From: Leptospira abararensis
Lineage (GTDB): Bacteria; Spirochaetota; Leptospiria; Leptospirales; Leptospiraceae
Assembly: GCF_016918735.1 (NCBI RefSeq)
Contig: NZ_JAFFPR010000007.1
Location: 209,726-273,725, forward strand
DNA: 64,000 nt
Direction of reading: 5' to 3'
This document shows, piece by piece, positions 27,301-36,596 of the stretch. Below the pieces are notes generated by a model. That model had not been told where the DNA came from. It did not search any database and worked only from the letters and a program-made list of their open reading frames with translations. Position 1 is the first letter of the stretch. Each line of letters starts with the position of its first letter. The position numbers were made by a program, and so were the translations under genes.

Positions 27301-27909
27301 TTAGTCCCCCAGGGCAGAAACAACACTTGGCTCCACTAACACTCGCTTGGTCCATTTTTCCACAAGAGGGGGAACTTTTATTTCCATAAGTTCGATTTGT
27401 TTGACAAAAGGAGCATAAAGAATTTCTAAAAACCCAAATCGATTTTCATGTAAATAATCATTAGATTCTAAGATCCCTTCTAAAATATCCAGATGCCTTC
27501 CAATCCGTTTGGAAGAATCTTTCATTCGATTTTTATCCCACTTTTCTTCTGGGACAAACTTCTTTGCAAAGTAGATGATACTTCCGGGAAAACAAAACTC
27601 TGATTCACAACGTTGGATGGCTTGGTTCAGAAGAGCTCTCGATTGGATTTCCTTAGAAAAAAAAGGAAATTCAAATGAATGTTTTTCTTCCAAATAACGA
27701 ATGATAGCTTGTGACTCCGCGAGGAAAAATCCCTCTTCACCGAGAACCGGAACTTTACCATAGGGATTGATTTGTATAAAAGGTTTTTTTCTATTTTCTA
27801 ATTTTTCTAAGGCAATCGTAATAGTTTCGTATGCAAGTTTTCTATATTGCAAATAAATATGTACGCGTTTGCTATAAGGGGAACGGGAATTGGAATACAA
27901 TTGATACAT
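27301..27909 (-). CDS. glutathione S-transferase family protein
   Basis: A 202-residue GST-fold protein. The N-terminal thioredoxin-like domain shows YSNSRSPYSKRVHIYL, the cis-proline loop GKVPVL, and the GSH-binding ESQAIIRYLEEK. The all-alpha C-terminal domain follows (LLNQAIQRCESEFCFPG...). Substrate is not predictable from sequence; stress or detoxification roles are usual for the family. It stands alone between plus-strand and minus-strand neighbours. Confidence 0.9.
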   Translation of the reverse strand: MYQLYSNSRSPYSKRVHIYLQYRKLAYETITIALEKLENRKKPFIQINPYGKVPVLGEEGFFLAESQAIIRYLEEKHSFEFPFFSKEIQSRALLNQAIQRCESEFCFPGSIIYFAKKFVPEEKWDKNRMKDSSKRIGRHLDILEGILESNDYLHENRFGFLEILYAPFVKQIELMEIKVPPLVEKWTKRVLVEPSVVSALGD

Positions 27910-27959
27910 TCAAATATCTCCAAAGTTTTGGTAATCAAATTCTAGTGTTATCATTTTCA

Positions 27960-29120
27960 TTAATAAGGAAACCAAAGGATACCTTCTCGTTTTAACTTTT
28001 CAATGGCATAGCGGTCTGTCATTCCTGCTATATAATCACAAATGATCCGCATTCTTCCTTCTTCTTCCTCTCTGTTCCTGTACGACTCAGGAATCGACTC
28101 TGGATGGGACTCGAAATGTTTGAAGAGTAAAAAAATGGTTTCTTTCCCCCTTTCACTCATCCTGGAAACTTCTGGATGGCGATAGAGTTTTCCAAACAAA
28201 AAAGATTTGAGTTCCTTAAATTCGAGTTGGAACTCTTCAGAAAATTGAACAAGTTTCTTTTGGTTAAGAAAGGCTCTCGACACATCCTCTCTCGTCTCAA
28301 TCGAATGTTTTTGTAAACAACTGTCGGTGCTATCAATCAAATCAGAAACCATCAGGTTGAGAAGCACCCTTCCTGCGGAACGAGAAATGGAATCTTTATC
28401 CGATGGATTGGTTTTGGGAAGGGAATCCTCGATTCGTTTCCAGACTTTCAGTTCTTTTACATCGGAAAGTGCCAGAAGTCCACTTTCCAATCCATCCTCC
28501 AAATCATGTGCGCTGTAAGTAATTTCATCAGAACTATCGACAACCATTGCTTCTAGCGACGGCCCTGTATCTCGCCTGGAATCCAAGAGTTCGGAAGTTT
28601 CATAGTCTCCCCCATGTTTCATAATTCCCAGTAAAGTTTCTCCACAAAGATTTAGACCAGGAAACTCAGGATACCTTCGTTCTAACTTTTGAACTACACG
28701 TAACGATTGTTTGTTGTGTTCAAACCCCCCTTTGCCGCGCATCAGTTCGGAAAGTGCTTCTTGGCCAGCATGTCCAAAAGGAGAATGACCTAAGTCATGA
28801 GCAAGGGCGATAGTTTCACTTAAGTCTTCATTGAGACCGAGAACCTTCGAGATAGTTTTGGAAATCCCTGCAACTTCTAAAGTATGAGTGAGTCGATTGC
28901 GAAAATGATCCCCTTCCGAATATACAAAGACTTGAGTTTTGTATTCCAGGCGTTTGAAAGCATGAGAATGGATGATACGATCACGGTCCCTTTGGAAAGG
29001 AAGCCGGTAGGGATGTTCCGGTTCTGGATATTCCCTTTCGCCCGGATTTCTACTGCCTACTGCATAGCGGGCAAGGATTTTTTCTTCTTCCTCTAGGAGT
29101 TCATTTCTCCCTTTCTTCAT
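27960..29120 (-). CDS. dGTPase-like HD-domain nucleotidohydrolase
   Basis: A 386-residue protein of the deoxyguanosinetriphosphate triphosphohydrolase-like family (short type). Metal and substrate motifs: DRIIHSHAFKRLEYKTQVF, NRLTHTLEV with His79, and LAHDLGHSPFGHAGQ with the HD pair at 108-109. A later SSDEITYSAHDLEDG supplies the remaining metal-binding Asp. The family hydrolyses dNTPs to deoxynucleosides and triphosphate. It is divergent from dedA with about 50 bases between the starts, so promoters overlap. Confidence 0.93.
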   Translation of the reverse strand: MKKGRNELLEEEEKILARYAVGSRNPGEREYPEPEHPYRLPFQRDRDRIIHSHAFKRLEYKTQVFVYSEGDHFRNRLTHTLEVAGISKTISKVLGLNEDLSETIALAHDLGHSPFGHAGQEALSELMRGKGGFEHNKQSLRVVQKLERRYPEFPGLNLCGETLLGIMKHGGDYETSELLDSRRDTGPSLEAMVVDSSDEITYSAHDLEDGLESGLLALSDVKELKVWKRIEDSLPKTNPSDKDSISRSAGRVLLNLMVSDLIDSTDSCLQKHSIETREDVSRAFLNQKKLVQFSEEFQLEFKELKSFLFGKLYRHPEVSRMSERGKETIFLLFKHFESHPESIPESYRNREEEEGRMRIICDYIAGMTDRYAIEKLKREGILWFPY

Positions 29121-29169
29121 AAATCTCTTTCCTTTTTGAACGAAACCATAAAATCAGTATAAATCCCTC

Positions 29170-29790
29170 ATGGACTTTCTACAAACTCTAGTTTCCATTT
29201 TTATGCAATACGGTTATTTTGCCGTTTTTGGAATTCTGATCCTTTGTGGATTTGGTCTTCCGGTTCCCGAAGACATTTCCCTCACTGCCGGTGGAGTCAT
29301 CTCTGGACTTGGTTATGCCAATGTTCATATCATGTTCCTTGTAGGAATGGCCGGTGTATTACTCGGAGACAGCTTTGTGTTTTGGCTCGGAAGTTACTAT
29401 GGGGAAAAAGCCCTAACCCTGCCTGTCCTAAGGACAGTCCTCCACCCAGAACGTTTCGACAAAGTACGCGAACAGTTTAAAAAATACGGACGTTGGGTGG
29501 TTTTCTTCGGGCGCTTTATGCCAGGACTGCGGATGCCTATTTTCTTTACTGCGGGCACTTCCAAACAAATTAGTTTCCTTCGTTTTTTATTCACCGATGG
29601 TTTTGCGGCCCTTATCTCTGTTCCCATTTGGGTATATCTCGGTTATTACGGGGCCCATAATTTTGACGAACTGATGGGGTGGGTGCGAAATGGCCAAACC
29701 ATCATCTTGGCGCTTGTGGCCATTGCCATTGCTGTGGTTGCCTTCTATTGGTGGCGGAGGAAACACCGAGAAGCAAGAGGCGAAAAATGA
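29170..29790 (+). CDS. DedA-family membrane protein
   Basis: A 206-residue polytopic protein. The family patterns are LPVPEDISLTAGG in the first re-entrant region and VVFFGRFMPGLRMPIFFTAG (the F-x-R-x-x-P-G-x-R motif). Four to five hydrophobic segments are seen and the C-terminus is basic (WWRRKHREARGEK). DedA proteins are linked to phospholipid or undecaprenyl phosphate recycling across the inner membrane. The stop overlaps the start of the lipoprotein gene that follows by ATGA, implying coupled translation. Confidence 0.94.
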   Translation: MDFLQTLVSIFMQYGYFAVFGILILCGFGLPVPEDISLTAGGVISGLGYANVHIMFLVGMAGVLLGDSFVFWLGSYYGEKALTLPVLRTVLHPERFDKVREQFKKYGRWVVFFGRFMPGLRMPIFFTAGTSKQISFLRFLFTDGFAALISVPIWVYLGYYGAHNFDELMGWVRNGQTIILALVAIAIAVVAFYWWRRKHREARGEK

Positions 29791-30269
29791 ACACTGCTCC
29801 TTTTTTACCGAAACTCATCTCTTTGTCCTTCCCCCTGTTCCTGGTTTTTGGATGTACCAATTACTCCACGACAGCTTCAGTCCAGGCTCCCCCCACTCTT
29901 ATTTCCATCACAAACAATGGAAATTCCAATTTTACGCTAAAAGTAAGAGCTCAAAACCCGGAGTTTATCTTCCAAGGGTACCGACTCTATTCGGGGGCCA
30001 CGGAAACTTTGGCCCAAAACCCGGCCGATCTCGGTTTGGGCAGCGACTGCGTTTTGTCACAGGCAACCGTTGTCCAACCCATCGAGTATATTTTTGAAAT
30101 CGATCCCTCCACCAACCCCAATACAACAGGGGTGGCTTGCCGTATTTTTGCTACCCTCACCCCGGGAACCTATATTGCCATGAGGACCCTCGGCCTTGCC
30201 GTCAACCTCCAGAATAGCACCAGTTCGTTTCGGGTCTCGATCTCCTCAAACGCTCTTATTGTCCCTTAA
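29787..30269 (+). CDS. hypothetical lipoprotein
   Basis: A 160-residue protein with a clear signal peptide and lipobox (LSFPLFLVFGC, Cys23). The mature part, starting TNYSTTASVQAPPTLISITNNGN, includes NSNFTLKVRAQNPEFIFQGYRLY and looks like an immunoglobulin-like beta domain, but no family is recognised. The ATGA overlap with dedA fixes the start; a longer frame opened at 29679 lies inside dedA and has no signal peptide. Function unknown. Confidence 0.8.
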   Translation: MNTAPFLPKLISLSFPLFLVFGCTNYSTTASVQAPPTLISITNNGNSNFTLKVRAQNPEFIFQGYRLYSGATETLAQNPADLGLGSDCVLSQATVVQPIEYIFEIDPSTNPNTTGVACRIFATLTPGTYIAMRTLGLAVNLQNSTSSFRVSISSNALIVP

Positions 30270-30283
30270 AATAAAACTTTCTT

Positions 30284-30300
30284 GCATTTAAGTCAAATGC
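30284..30300. promoter_or_regulatory. inverted repeat upstream of the TRAP operon
   Basis: GCATTT (30284-30289) and AAATGC (30295-30300) flank a five-base spacer, 138 bases upstream of the first TRAP gene. It could be an operator or part of the transcript end of the upstream lipoprotein gene. No regulator gene is adjacent. Confidence 0.3.
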
Positions 30301-30438
30301 GTGTATTTTTTTCCGGAATCATGGGAATTCTTTGTGCATTTTTTAGAATTCATCTAAAATTTTGCCCCAAAGTCGGAACTTGAGGATACAAATAGAAAGG
30401 GATTCAGGTCCCAAATATCTTTTGGAGGATGATACAAA

Positions 30439-31341
30439 ATGTACCAAACGAAACATTGGTCAAAAATCGCAATGGCAGCTCTCGTGCTCGTTTCCGTGGT
30501 TGCCTGTGGAAAATCAAGACAAGTGAAAATCTCTGCGTCTGATGTAGAAAGAGCCACTGCCCCAGCAAAACTTCCGGCTGATCTAGAAAAATTATGGAAG
30601 AACCGACAAAACGAACAGGATCTTAGACAAGCACTTGTTGGTTTAGAAAAATTTGCATTAGAGAATCCTCAATATGCAGATGTGAAAGTTTTACTCTGTC
30701 GCGGAAATTATCTTCTAAGTGACGGACACCTTTGGTTAAAACTTACAGGTGATGCTGATGCTGACGAAAAAGTAAAAGAAGAATCTATCCAATTCTATGA
30801 TGCCGCGGTGACTTGGTGTGAAGCTGCACTTGCAATGAATGCAAAGTTCAGAGACAAAGTAGTCAAAGATAAACTAGAGATTGAAAAAGCTTTAGATGTT
30901 CTTGGACCACAAGACATCGATGCTCTTTATTGGAGATATGCATCTCTTGCAAAATGGTCACGTTTAGTTGGATTTACAACTCTATTGTCCAACCGTTCGA
31001 AATTCTCTGCAATGATCAACCGTGCAAAAGAAATCGAAAAAACGATGGGTAAAGAATATTTCTACTCTGCGACACTTAGATATGACGCAGCAAGTAACGC
31101 TCTTTCTCCAACCGGAGACAAAAAATTAGCAGACAAATTGTTCGAAGAAGCCATTGCAAAACACCCTAATTACTTTGCTGTTCGCGTTCTATATGCAGAA
31201 AGCCGCCTAAAAGGAAACGAAGACAAATTCAAAAAACAATTAGAATATGTCCTAAAAGGCAAAGCGGCATCTCTTCCTGAAATCGAAGCAGATCAAATCG
31301 TAGAACAACGAAAAGCCAAGAAATTACTCGACGAACTATAG
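30439..31341 (+). CDS. TRAP transporter-associated TPR lipoprotein (T component, TatT-like)
   Basis: A 300-residue lipoprotein (VLVSVVAC, Cys23) made almost wholly of helices that look like TPR-type repeats (for example EKFALENPQYADVKVLLCRGNYLL, EKHPNYFAVRVLYAESRLKG-like segments). Position directly before a DctP-type protein and the repeat architecture match the T component of TPR-associated TRAP transporters described from Treponema pallidum (Tp0956), which forms a complex with the solute-binding protein. A strong site GGAGGATGA precedes the ATG at 30439. It is probably anchored in a membrane facing the periplasm, handing a hydrophobic ligand to the binding protein. Confidence 0.88.
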   Translation: MYQTKHWSKIAMAALVLVSVVACGKSRQVKISASDVERATAPAKLPADLEKLWKNRQNEQDLRQALVGLEKFALENPQYADVKVLLCRGNYLLSDGHLWLKLTGDADADEKVKEESIQFYDAAVTWCEAALAMNAKFRDKVVKDKLEIEKALDVLGPQDIDALYWRYASLAKWSRLVGFTTLLSNRSKFSAMINRAKEIEKTMGKEYFYSATLRYDAASNALSPTGDKKLADKLFEEAIAKHPNYFAVRVLYAESRLKGNEDKFKKQLEYVLKGKAASLPEIEADQIVEQRKAKKLLDEL

Positions 31342-31362
31342 TCATTTTACTAGGAGAACTAG

Positions 31363-32370
31363 ATGTTTTTAAGACAATTAAAGTATTTAGTTTGTGTAAG
31401 TATCGCCCTCACCATCAGTGGGGGTTTATTTGCTCAAACGACCGTTAAGTTGGCAACAGTGGCACCGGAAGGATCTCCGTGGGCGAACGAACTTGCCAAA
31501 ATCAAAAAGAAAATTGAATCAGAATCGCAAGGGCAAATTAAATTCAAAATTTATCCCGGTGGACAAATGGGTGGAGAAAACGAAATCCTCCAACAAGTCA
31601 TTCGTGGAAAACTGCAAGGTGCTGGTCTCACAGCGGGTGCACTTGCCAATACTGTCAAAGAACTAAACGTTTTAGAGATTCCTTATCTATTTAGTTCTTA
31701 TGCACAAGCAGATTGTGTTCTAGATGATCATTTACAAGAAGACTTTCGTAAATTATTTGAAGCAAAAGGCCTAATCTTTGTTACTTGGGCAGAAAATGGA
31801 TATCGTTCCATCGGAACAAAATCGGCTCCTGTAAAAACACCTGAAGACCTAAAAGGTGTCAAAATCAGAATCCAAGAATCTCCAGTGCACATTGCTTATT
31901 GGAAACAATTGGGTGTGAGTGGAATTCCGATTGCCATCCCAGAAGTTCTTCCTTCCTTACAAACCGGTGTAGTAGAAGGTTTTGATAACACTCCTCTCTT
32001 CACTTTAGCAGCAGAATGGCAAACGGCGATCAAATACTTTACTTTAACTCGCCATATTTATCAACCAGCGGCAATTCTTTATTCGAAAAAGTTTTGGGAT
32101 ACCTTAAACGACGAACAAAAGAAAACTCTAATGGGAGAAGGTAACAAACTCGCGCCAGGTGCTAGACAAGCCGTTCGTTCTATCGAAAAAAACATGATTG
32201 CTACTTTGAAAAAAGCCGATGTGGTCGTGTATGAACCAACTAACGCAGATTTGGCTGGTTTTAAAGCGGCAGCAAACGCGGTTTCTGGACAAGTCATTAA
32301 CAAAATTGGTGGCCAGTCGAAACAAATTTTCGACAAAATCCAAAAAGCCAAAGCAGCTTGCGGCGGATAG
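31363..32370 (+). CDS. dctP: TRAP transporter solute-binding protein (DctP family)
   Basis: A 335-residue periplasmic protein: signal peptide ending near SGGLFAQ, then TTVKLATVAPEGSPWANELAKI, the usual start of a mature DctP protein. Middle motifs GGENEILQQVIRG, WAENGYRSIGTKSAPVKTPEDLKGVKIR and VVEGFDNT fit the family; the Arg in KIRIQESP corresponds to the conserved carboxylate-binding Arg. It follows the T component by 21 bases. The ligand is unknown; the related Treponema protein is thought to take a hydrophobic ligand. Confidence 0.94.
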   Translation: MFLRQLKYLVCVSIALTISGGLFAQTTVKLATVAPEGSPWANELAKIKKKIESESQGQIKFKIYPGGQMGGENEILQQVIRGKLQGAGLTAGALANTVKELNVLEIPYLFSSYAQADCVLDDHLQEDFRKLFEAKGLIFVTWAENGYRSIGTKSAPVKTPEDLKGVKIRIQESPVHIAYWKQLGVSGIPIAIPEVLPSLQTGVVEGFDNTPLFTLAAEWQTAIKYFTLTRHIYQPAAILYSKKFWDTLNDEQKKTLMGEGNKLAPGARQAVRSIEKNMIATLKKADVVVYEPTNADLAGFKAAANAVSGQVINKIGGQSKQIFDKIQKAKAACGG

Positions 32371-32391
32371 GTTAAGGAAGGATATAGATAC

Positions 32392-33087
32392 ATGAAATTC
32401 GTCGAACGAATTCTAAACACTTTGAGTTTCGGCGAGAGATGGGCAGGGGGGATTTGTTTCCTTCTGCTCACTCTTCTCATGATTGCTGACGTTTCCAAAC
32501 GAGAAGTAATCGATAAAGTTTTCGGTTGGGTATTGGAAGCTACAGAAGCTTATCCAAACACTGGTTTTGCTGGTTTTGTGGGAGATTGGAGCGTTTACAT
32601 TGCCGAATCCATCCACGGAGGGACCTCTGGATTTTTAGAATGGCTCGGCCTTGGTGGAATCATTTGGGCACAAAAACTTTCCCTCTATTTTATGTTATGG
32701 GGAGGACTATTTGGTTCAGCCCTTGCTAGTGCTAAAGGCTCTCATCTCCGTCCAGAAATTGCAGACAAAGTATTACCAAAAGCATTGTTACCTTACATCA
32801 AAATTGTAGAGCAGTGGGTAATTTCCTTTTTCTTTTTATTTTTAGCCTACCTATCTGTCATTTATGTTCTAGAAAGTATCAGTTTAGATGAAGTGAATCC
32901 CGTAACAGAAATTCACTTGTGGAAAGTCCAGATGATTTTTCCTTACATCTTTCTCTCTATGGGTTTTAGACATTTGTGTTATGGAATTTTTCCGGCACTC
33001 ATTCCTTCCGATATCAATGAAGCTACAGAAGCATTGGAACTTGCGGAAGCGGAACTTTTTGAACCAAACTCACGGGGGAATCGCTAA
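32392..33087 (+). CDS. dctQ: TRAP transporter small permease (DctQ family)
   Basis: A 231-residue membrane protein with hydrophobic helices near 18-35, 95-112, 138-162 and 183-203, the four-helix DctQ pattern. An insertion of about 50 residues (EATEAYPNTGFAGFVGDWSVYIAESIHGG...) between helices 1 and 2 makes it longer than many DctQ proteins. It lies between dctP and dctM, sharing one base with the dctM start (TAATG), so expression is coupled. Confidence 0.9.
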   Translation: MKFVERILNTLSFGERWAGGICFLLLTLLMIADVSKREVIDKVFGWVLEATEAYPNTGFAGFVGDWSVYIAESIHGGTSGFLEWLGLGGIIWAQKLSLYFMLWGGLFGSALASAKGSHLRPEIADKVLPKALLPYIKIVEQWVISFFFLFLAYLSVIYVLESISLDEVNPVTEIHLWKVQMIFPYIFLSMGFRHLCYGIFPALIPSDINEATEALELAEAELFEPNSRGNR

Positions 33088-34391
33088 TGGGTTCTTGGGG
33101 AATACTCCTACTCTTACTCGCTTTAATTTTACTCAGACAACCTTTGATTGTGCTTATGGGTGCGATCACTGTGTATTGTTATTACTTTTTACCAGATCCA
33201 CCTCTTGAGTCCTTCCATGAACTCAACAGTATCATCGGGGATTTGTTCTTTGCTGGAGATAAGGAAATCCTACTTGCGATTCCCCTATTCATCATTGCAG
33301 GGAACCTAATGACCCATGGAAGTATTGCCAGACGACTCATTCGGATTGCCCAAGCGATGACAGCTCCTATTCCTGCGGGCCTTGCGATTGCAGGGGTATT
33401 TTCCTGTGGGATTTTTGCTGCCATCTCTGGATCTTCTCCTGTGACTCTGATTGCCATCGGTGGACTGATGTATCCTTCCTTAACTAAGGCCGGCTACCCT
33501 ACTCAGTTCTCTATGGGACTACTTGCCTCAGGGGGAACTCTTGGGATCATCATCCCACCGAGTATTCCTATGATTGTGTATGCGATTATGGTGGGAGTTT
33601 CGGTTACCGATCTTTTCATCGCAGGGATAGGGCCTGGAATTTTACTCATGTCACTTCTAATGATCTACTCTGTGTTACGCGCAGGGAAAGTGGGTCGAGG
33701 AAAATGGGACTGGGAAGAAATCCGTATCGCATGGAAAGAAGGTGTTCTTGCCCTTCTAATGCCCGTGGTGATTCTCGGTGGAATTTACTCAGGATTTTTT
33801 ACGGCCACAGAATCAGCAGCGATTGCAGTATTTTATGCCATCCTTGTAGAAGTGTTTATCCACAAAGAACTCAGTTTTCCTAAGATCCCGAAGATCATGG
33901 CGGAAAGTGCAGAAATGCTTGGGATTCTATTTCTTATCCTTATCCTTGCGGTAAGTTTAAACAAGTTCATGATCGAAAACGAAATTCCTCAGAATTTGGT
34001 AGCCACTATGTCCGGACTCATTTCAAGCCCTGTGACCTTCCTTATTGGTGTAAACATATTGTTACTCATCGTGGGAATGTTTATGGATATCATGAGTGCG
34101 ATCCTCGTTTTAGCGCCACTACTCGCGCCAATGGCTGTGAACTATGGAATCAACCCAGTCCACTTCGGAATCATTATGATTGTGAATTTGGAAATTGGCT
34201 ATTTGACTCCGCCAGTGGGAGTGAACCTATTTGTGGCTTCTGGTATCTTCAAACAACCGTTAGGTAAGGTCATCCAATCGGTAGCACCGATTGTTGGGCT
34301 CTTTCTGATTGGCCTTGTTCTTATTAGTTGGATTCCAGATATTTCGCTCGGTTTATTGGGTGGAGAAGCGGCTGCAGCACCAACGCCTTAA
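33087..34391 (+). CDS. dctM: TRAP transporter large permease (DctM family)
   Basis: A 434-residue polytopic transporter with about eleven helices. Signatures: IPLFIIAGNLMTHGSIARRLI, FAAISGSSPVTLIAIGGLMYPSLTKAGY, ASGGTLGIIIPPSIPMIVYA, FTATESAAIAVFYAI and IGYLTPPVGVNLFVASG. These are the classical ion- and substrate-site regions of the DctM/ion-transporter superfamily, usually driven by sodium. It is the last gene of the TRAP operon, with a strong terminator about 90 bases downstream. Confidence 0.95.
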   Translation: MGSWGILLLLLALILLRQPLIVLMGAITVYCYYFLPDPPLESFHELNSIIGDLFFAGDKEILLAIPLFIIAGNLMTHGSIARRLIRIAQAMTAPIPAGLAIAGVFSCGIFAAISGSSPVTLIAIGGLMYPSLTKAGYPTQFSMGLLASGGTLGIIIPPSIPMIVYAIMVGVSVTDLFIAGIGPGILLMSLLMIYSVLRAGKVGRGKWDWEEIRIAWKEGVLALLMPVVILGGIYSGFFTATESAAIAVFYAILVEVFIHKELSFPKIPKIMAESAEMLGILFLILILAVSLNKFMIENEIPQNLVATMSGLISSPVTFLIGVNILLLIVGMFMDIMSAILVLAPLLAPMAVNYGINPVHFGIIMIVNLEIGYLTPPVGVNLFVASGIFKQPLGKVIQSVAPIVGLFLIGLVLISWIPDISLGLLGGEAAAAPTP

Positions 34392-34479
34392 CCAAAACCG
34401 ACTCATAGATCATTCTTTTTGCCGGAAGGTTTGAACTTCCAATAGGTTCTATGGCAAAAAGAATTGAATTTGAGAAAAT

Positions 34480-34515
34480 AAAAAAAGCCGGGGATTTTCT
34501 TCCGGCTTTTTTTTT
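34480..34515. terminator. bidirectional Rho-independent terminator
   Basis: AAAAAGCCGG (34482-34491) and CCGGCTTTTT (34502-34511) form a perfect stem with a ten-base loop, flanked by A and T runs on both sides. It ends the TRAP operon and the convergent J-domain gene, whose stop codon sits inside the T-run. Confidence 0.92.
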
Positions 34516-35044
34516 AACTCCACCAAACTTTAAGGCGTTCTAAAGAATCTTTGGCATCTTTTGCCCAAAGGCTTGTAGAATGTTTTTTTAAAATCTCTGC
34601 ATAGACTGAAATTACGGGTTCTAGGTCCTTTCTCAATTGGACAAGTTCCTTGTTTAAGTTATCCGATAGTTCAATGGGATGGAGATCCCGTTTTTCATAA
34701 TAACGCAAAATTGCTTTGGTTTCTTTTTCCTTAGCTTGTTTGTATTCATGAAATATTGGATCTTTGGAGGGTTTTACCAAAGGAGTGTTTGTATCCCCAT
34801 CTCCATTCCAGTCTCCACTTCCCTCTGCCGAAACTTCCTCTTCGGGATGGATCAGAAGATAATCTTTTAAGGATTCGTAATGTTTGTTTAGTTCCAAAAA
34901 CATAACATCACTGGTAAATTCGCCGGAATCAGGATGGTATTTTTTTGCTAATTTATGATAGGATTCTTTGAGTTCGGATTCCGTAAAACCGAGAGAGAGA
35001 CCTAAAAAATGGAGGGAATCATTTAACAGTAATTTTTTGTCCAT
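34514..35044 (-). CDS. J-domain protein (DnaJ-like)
   Basis: A 176-residue protein with an N-terminal J domain (~8-65): LHFLGLSLGFTESELKESYHKLAKKYHPDSG with the HPD motif at 37-39. The rest is charged and lacks the Gly/Phe and zinc-finger regions of DnaJ, so it is a specialised co-chaperone for an Hsp70. It overlaps the upstream coiled-coil gene by 22 bases and lies downstream of fliS, suggesting a possible role with flagellar protein handling; that is inference from position. Confidence 0.88.
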   Translation of the reverse strand: MDKKLLLNDSLHFLGLSLGFTESELKESYHKLAKKYHPDSGEFTSDVMFLELNKHYESLKDYLLIHPEEEVSAEGSGDWNGDGDTNTPLVKPSKDPIFHEYKQAKEKETKAILRYYEKRDLHPIELSDNLNKELVQLRKDLEPVISVYAEILKKHSTSLWAKDAKDSLERLKVWWS

Positions 35045-35457
35045 GAGAGGCCGGAGGACTGCATCAAATGCGATTTTAATCTACGTTTGATACTGAATTC
35101 CCAATATTCTTTTTTACTCTCATTCATTTCGAAAACAAGCAATTCTTGCACTTTCTCTTGTAGATTTCTGGCCGCGTCTAACCGTTCAAAAACAGTTTCG
35201 GAAATGGCAATCTCCTCTTCTGAGTAAACTTCCATTTCCTGTCTTTCCCAAAGTTCCCGGTCTACCTCTTCCAACTTCCGCACGAATGTTTCATTTTTAA
35301 ATTCTAACTTCACAGCCGTGTCCGCATCTCTGTAAGAAAGTAATTCTTCTTCTCTTTTCAAATTGGAGATAAGAGAATCCAAGTATTGGATTTTTTTCTG
35401 TAAAAGTTGTTTGGTCGTTTGTTTGGATGAAATCATAGATTTGTGAGTATTATTCAA
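35023..35457 (-). CDS. coiled-coil protein, possible flagellar chaperone
   Basis: A 144-residue, highly charged and almost wholly helical protein (LLQKKIQYLDSLISNLKREEELLSYRD, FVRKLEEVDRELWERQEME). It starts with TTG directly after the fliS stop (an ATG lies seven codons in) and overlaps the J-domain gene at its end. Size, helical content and place in the fliS operon suggest a FlgN- or FliT-like export chaperone, but I see no diagnostic motif. Treat as hypothetical. Confidence 0.7.
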   Translation of the reverse strand: MNNTHKSMISSKQTTKQLLQKKIQYLDSLISNLKREEELLSYRDADTAVKLEFKNETFVRKLEEVDRELWERQEMEVYSEEEIAISETVFERLDAARNLQEKVQELLVFEMNESKKEYWEFSIKRRLKSHLMQSSGLSWTKNYC

Positions 35458-35904
35458 TTATCCAGTAATCGAAATTCCTGTAGGTCTTGTGCCGGGAGCA
35501 GTATTTGGATTCGGAGTGTCTTTTTTTTCTAACTCTTCCCAAGAGATTTTTAACTCAATGAGGATTTTGATACACTCTTCGATGATCACTTTGTCCTTTA
35601 GCATATTCGCTTCTAACAATCGTTTCTTCAAATAAACATATAAGGACAGAAGGTTATTTGCGACTTCTTTCCCCTCTTCCATATTGAGAGAAAGTAGAAG
35701 TTCTGTGATGATGTCTTGGGTTTTAATGATATTGTTGTTCACAACATCATACTTTCTGGGAGTCATATTGTCTTTTGCCACACCAAGGAATCGGATGGCT
35801 CCGTCGAAGAGCATCACAATCAATTTGATTTGGCTAACGGTAGATATCTCATTGGCTTTGTATTCATTGTAAGCAGAGGCACCGGTTTTTCTCGCAAGCG
35901 ACAT
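35458..35904 (-). CDS. fliS: flagellar export chaperone FliS
   Basis: A 148-residue protein. The N-terminus SAYNEYKANEISTVSQIKLIVMLFDGAIRFLGVAK is typical FliS, followed by NNNIIKTQDIITELLLSLNMEEGKEVANNLLSLYVYLKKRLLEAN. FliS binds the C-terminus of flagellin and blocks premature polymerisation before export. The start at 35904 is fixed by AGGAG; the frame opened ten codons earlier has no role. The C-terminal tail after ~130 is Pro/Thr-rich. It heads a minus-strand run with the coiled-coil and J-domain genes. Confidence 0.95.
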   Translation of the reverse strand: MSLARKTGASAYNEYKANEISTVSQIKLIVMLFDGAIRFLGVAKDNMTPRKYDVVNNNIIKTQDIITELLLSLNMEEGKEVANNLLSLYVYLKKRLLEANMLKDKVIIEECIKILIELKISWEELEKKDTPNPNTAPGTRPTGISITG

Positions 35905-35981
35905 TTTTTTCTCCTGAGTATTCCCATCGACCAAAAAGGATACTTGCTTAATGACCCAAGTGAATATTCTTAGAATATCAC

Positions 35982-36596
35982 ATGGGAAAAATAAAACGTG
36001 CCGTTTTTTTGGCCTCAGGAAGAGGATCCAATTTTACCGCTTCTGTCGAGTACATTCGAAAAAAAAAGCTAAAGCTCGACCTGGTGGCCCTTGTAACAGA
36101 CAACCCAGAGGCCAAGGCTCTCGGGATCGCCAAATCCTTTGGAATTCCCACAAAAGTCATCCCGTATGCCACCTATACACAAAAGACGGACTACCATAAG
36201 GATTTACTCCTTCAAGTGGAAAGTTTAGATCCAGACCTGATTGTGGCTTGCGGGTACATGCGGATTCTAAAGTCCGAATTTGTACGCCGGTTTCGAAACC
36301 AAATCATCAATGTCCACCCAAGCCTACTCCCGGCATTTCCCGGTCTCGATTCCCAAAAGCAAGCCTTGGACTACGGAGTAAAGGTGGCAGGTTGTACGGT
36401 TCATTTTGTAGAGGAAGGTGTGGACACGGGTCCCATCATATTGCAAAAAGCGATTGCCATTGCCCCCGAGTGGACCGAAAAAGAACTATCCCTTGCAATC
36501 CTTGCGGAAGAACATAAAATCCTTCCTCTCGCTATACAACTGTTTTGTGAAGATAAATTAAAAATCAAAGAACGAAAGGTAGAAATCCTAAAATGA
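35982..36596 (+). CDS. purN: phosphoribosylglycinamide formyltransferase
   Basis: A 204-residue enzyme using 10-formyltetrahydrofolate in the third step of purine synthesis. Motifs: [14 protein letters not shown] (phosphate loop), [10 protein letters not shown], and the catalytic [13 protein letters not shown] with the later VDTGPII, containing the Asn-His-Asp set. It overlaps purH by four bases (ATGA), so the two are co-translated. The promoter must lie in the 77-base gap with the divergent fliS. Confidence 0.96.
   Translation: MGKIKRAVFLASGRGSNFTASVEYIRKKKLKLDLVALVTDNPEAKALGIAKSFGIPTKVIPYATYTQKTDYHKDLLLQVESLDPDLIVACGYMRILKSEFVRRFRNQIINVHPSLLPAFPGLDSQKQALDYGVKVAGCTVHFVEEGVDTGPIILQKAIAIAPEWTEKELSLAILAEEHKILPLAIQLFCEDKLKIKERKVEILK

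Noticed and set aside
29690..30097. Plus-strand frame inside dedA and the lipoprotein gene
   Set aside because: It is a shadow frame; the lipoprotein frame has a signal peptide and a coupled start.
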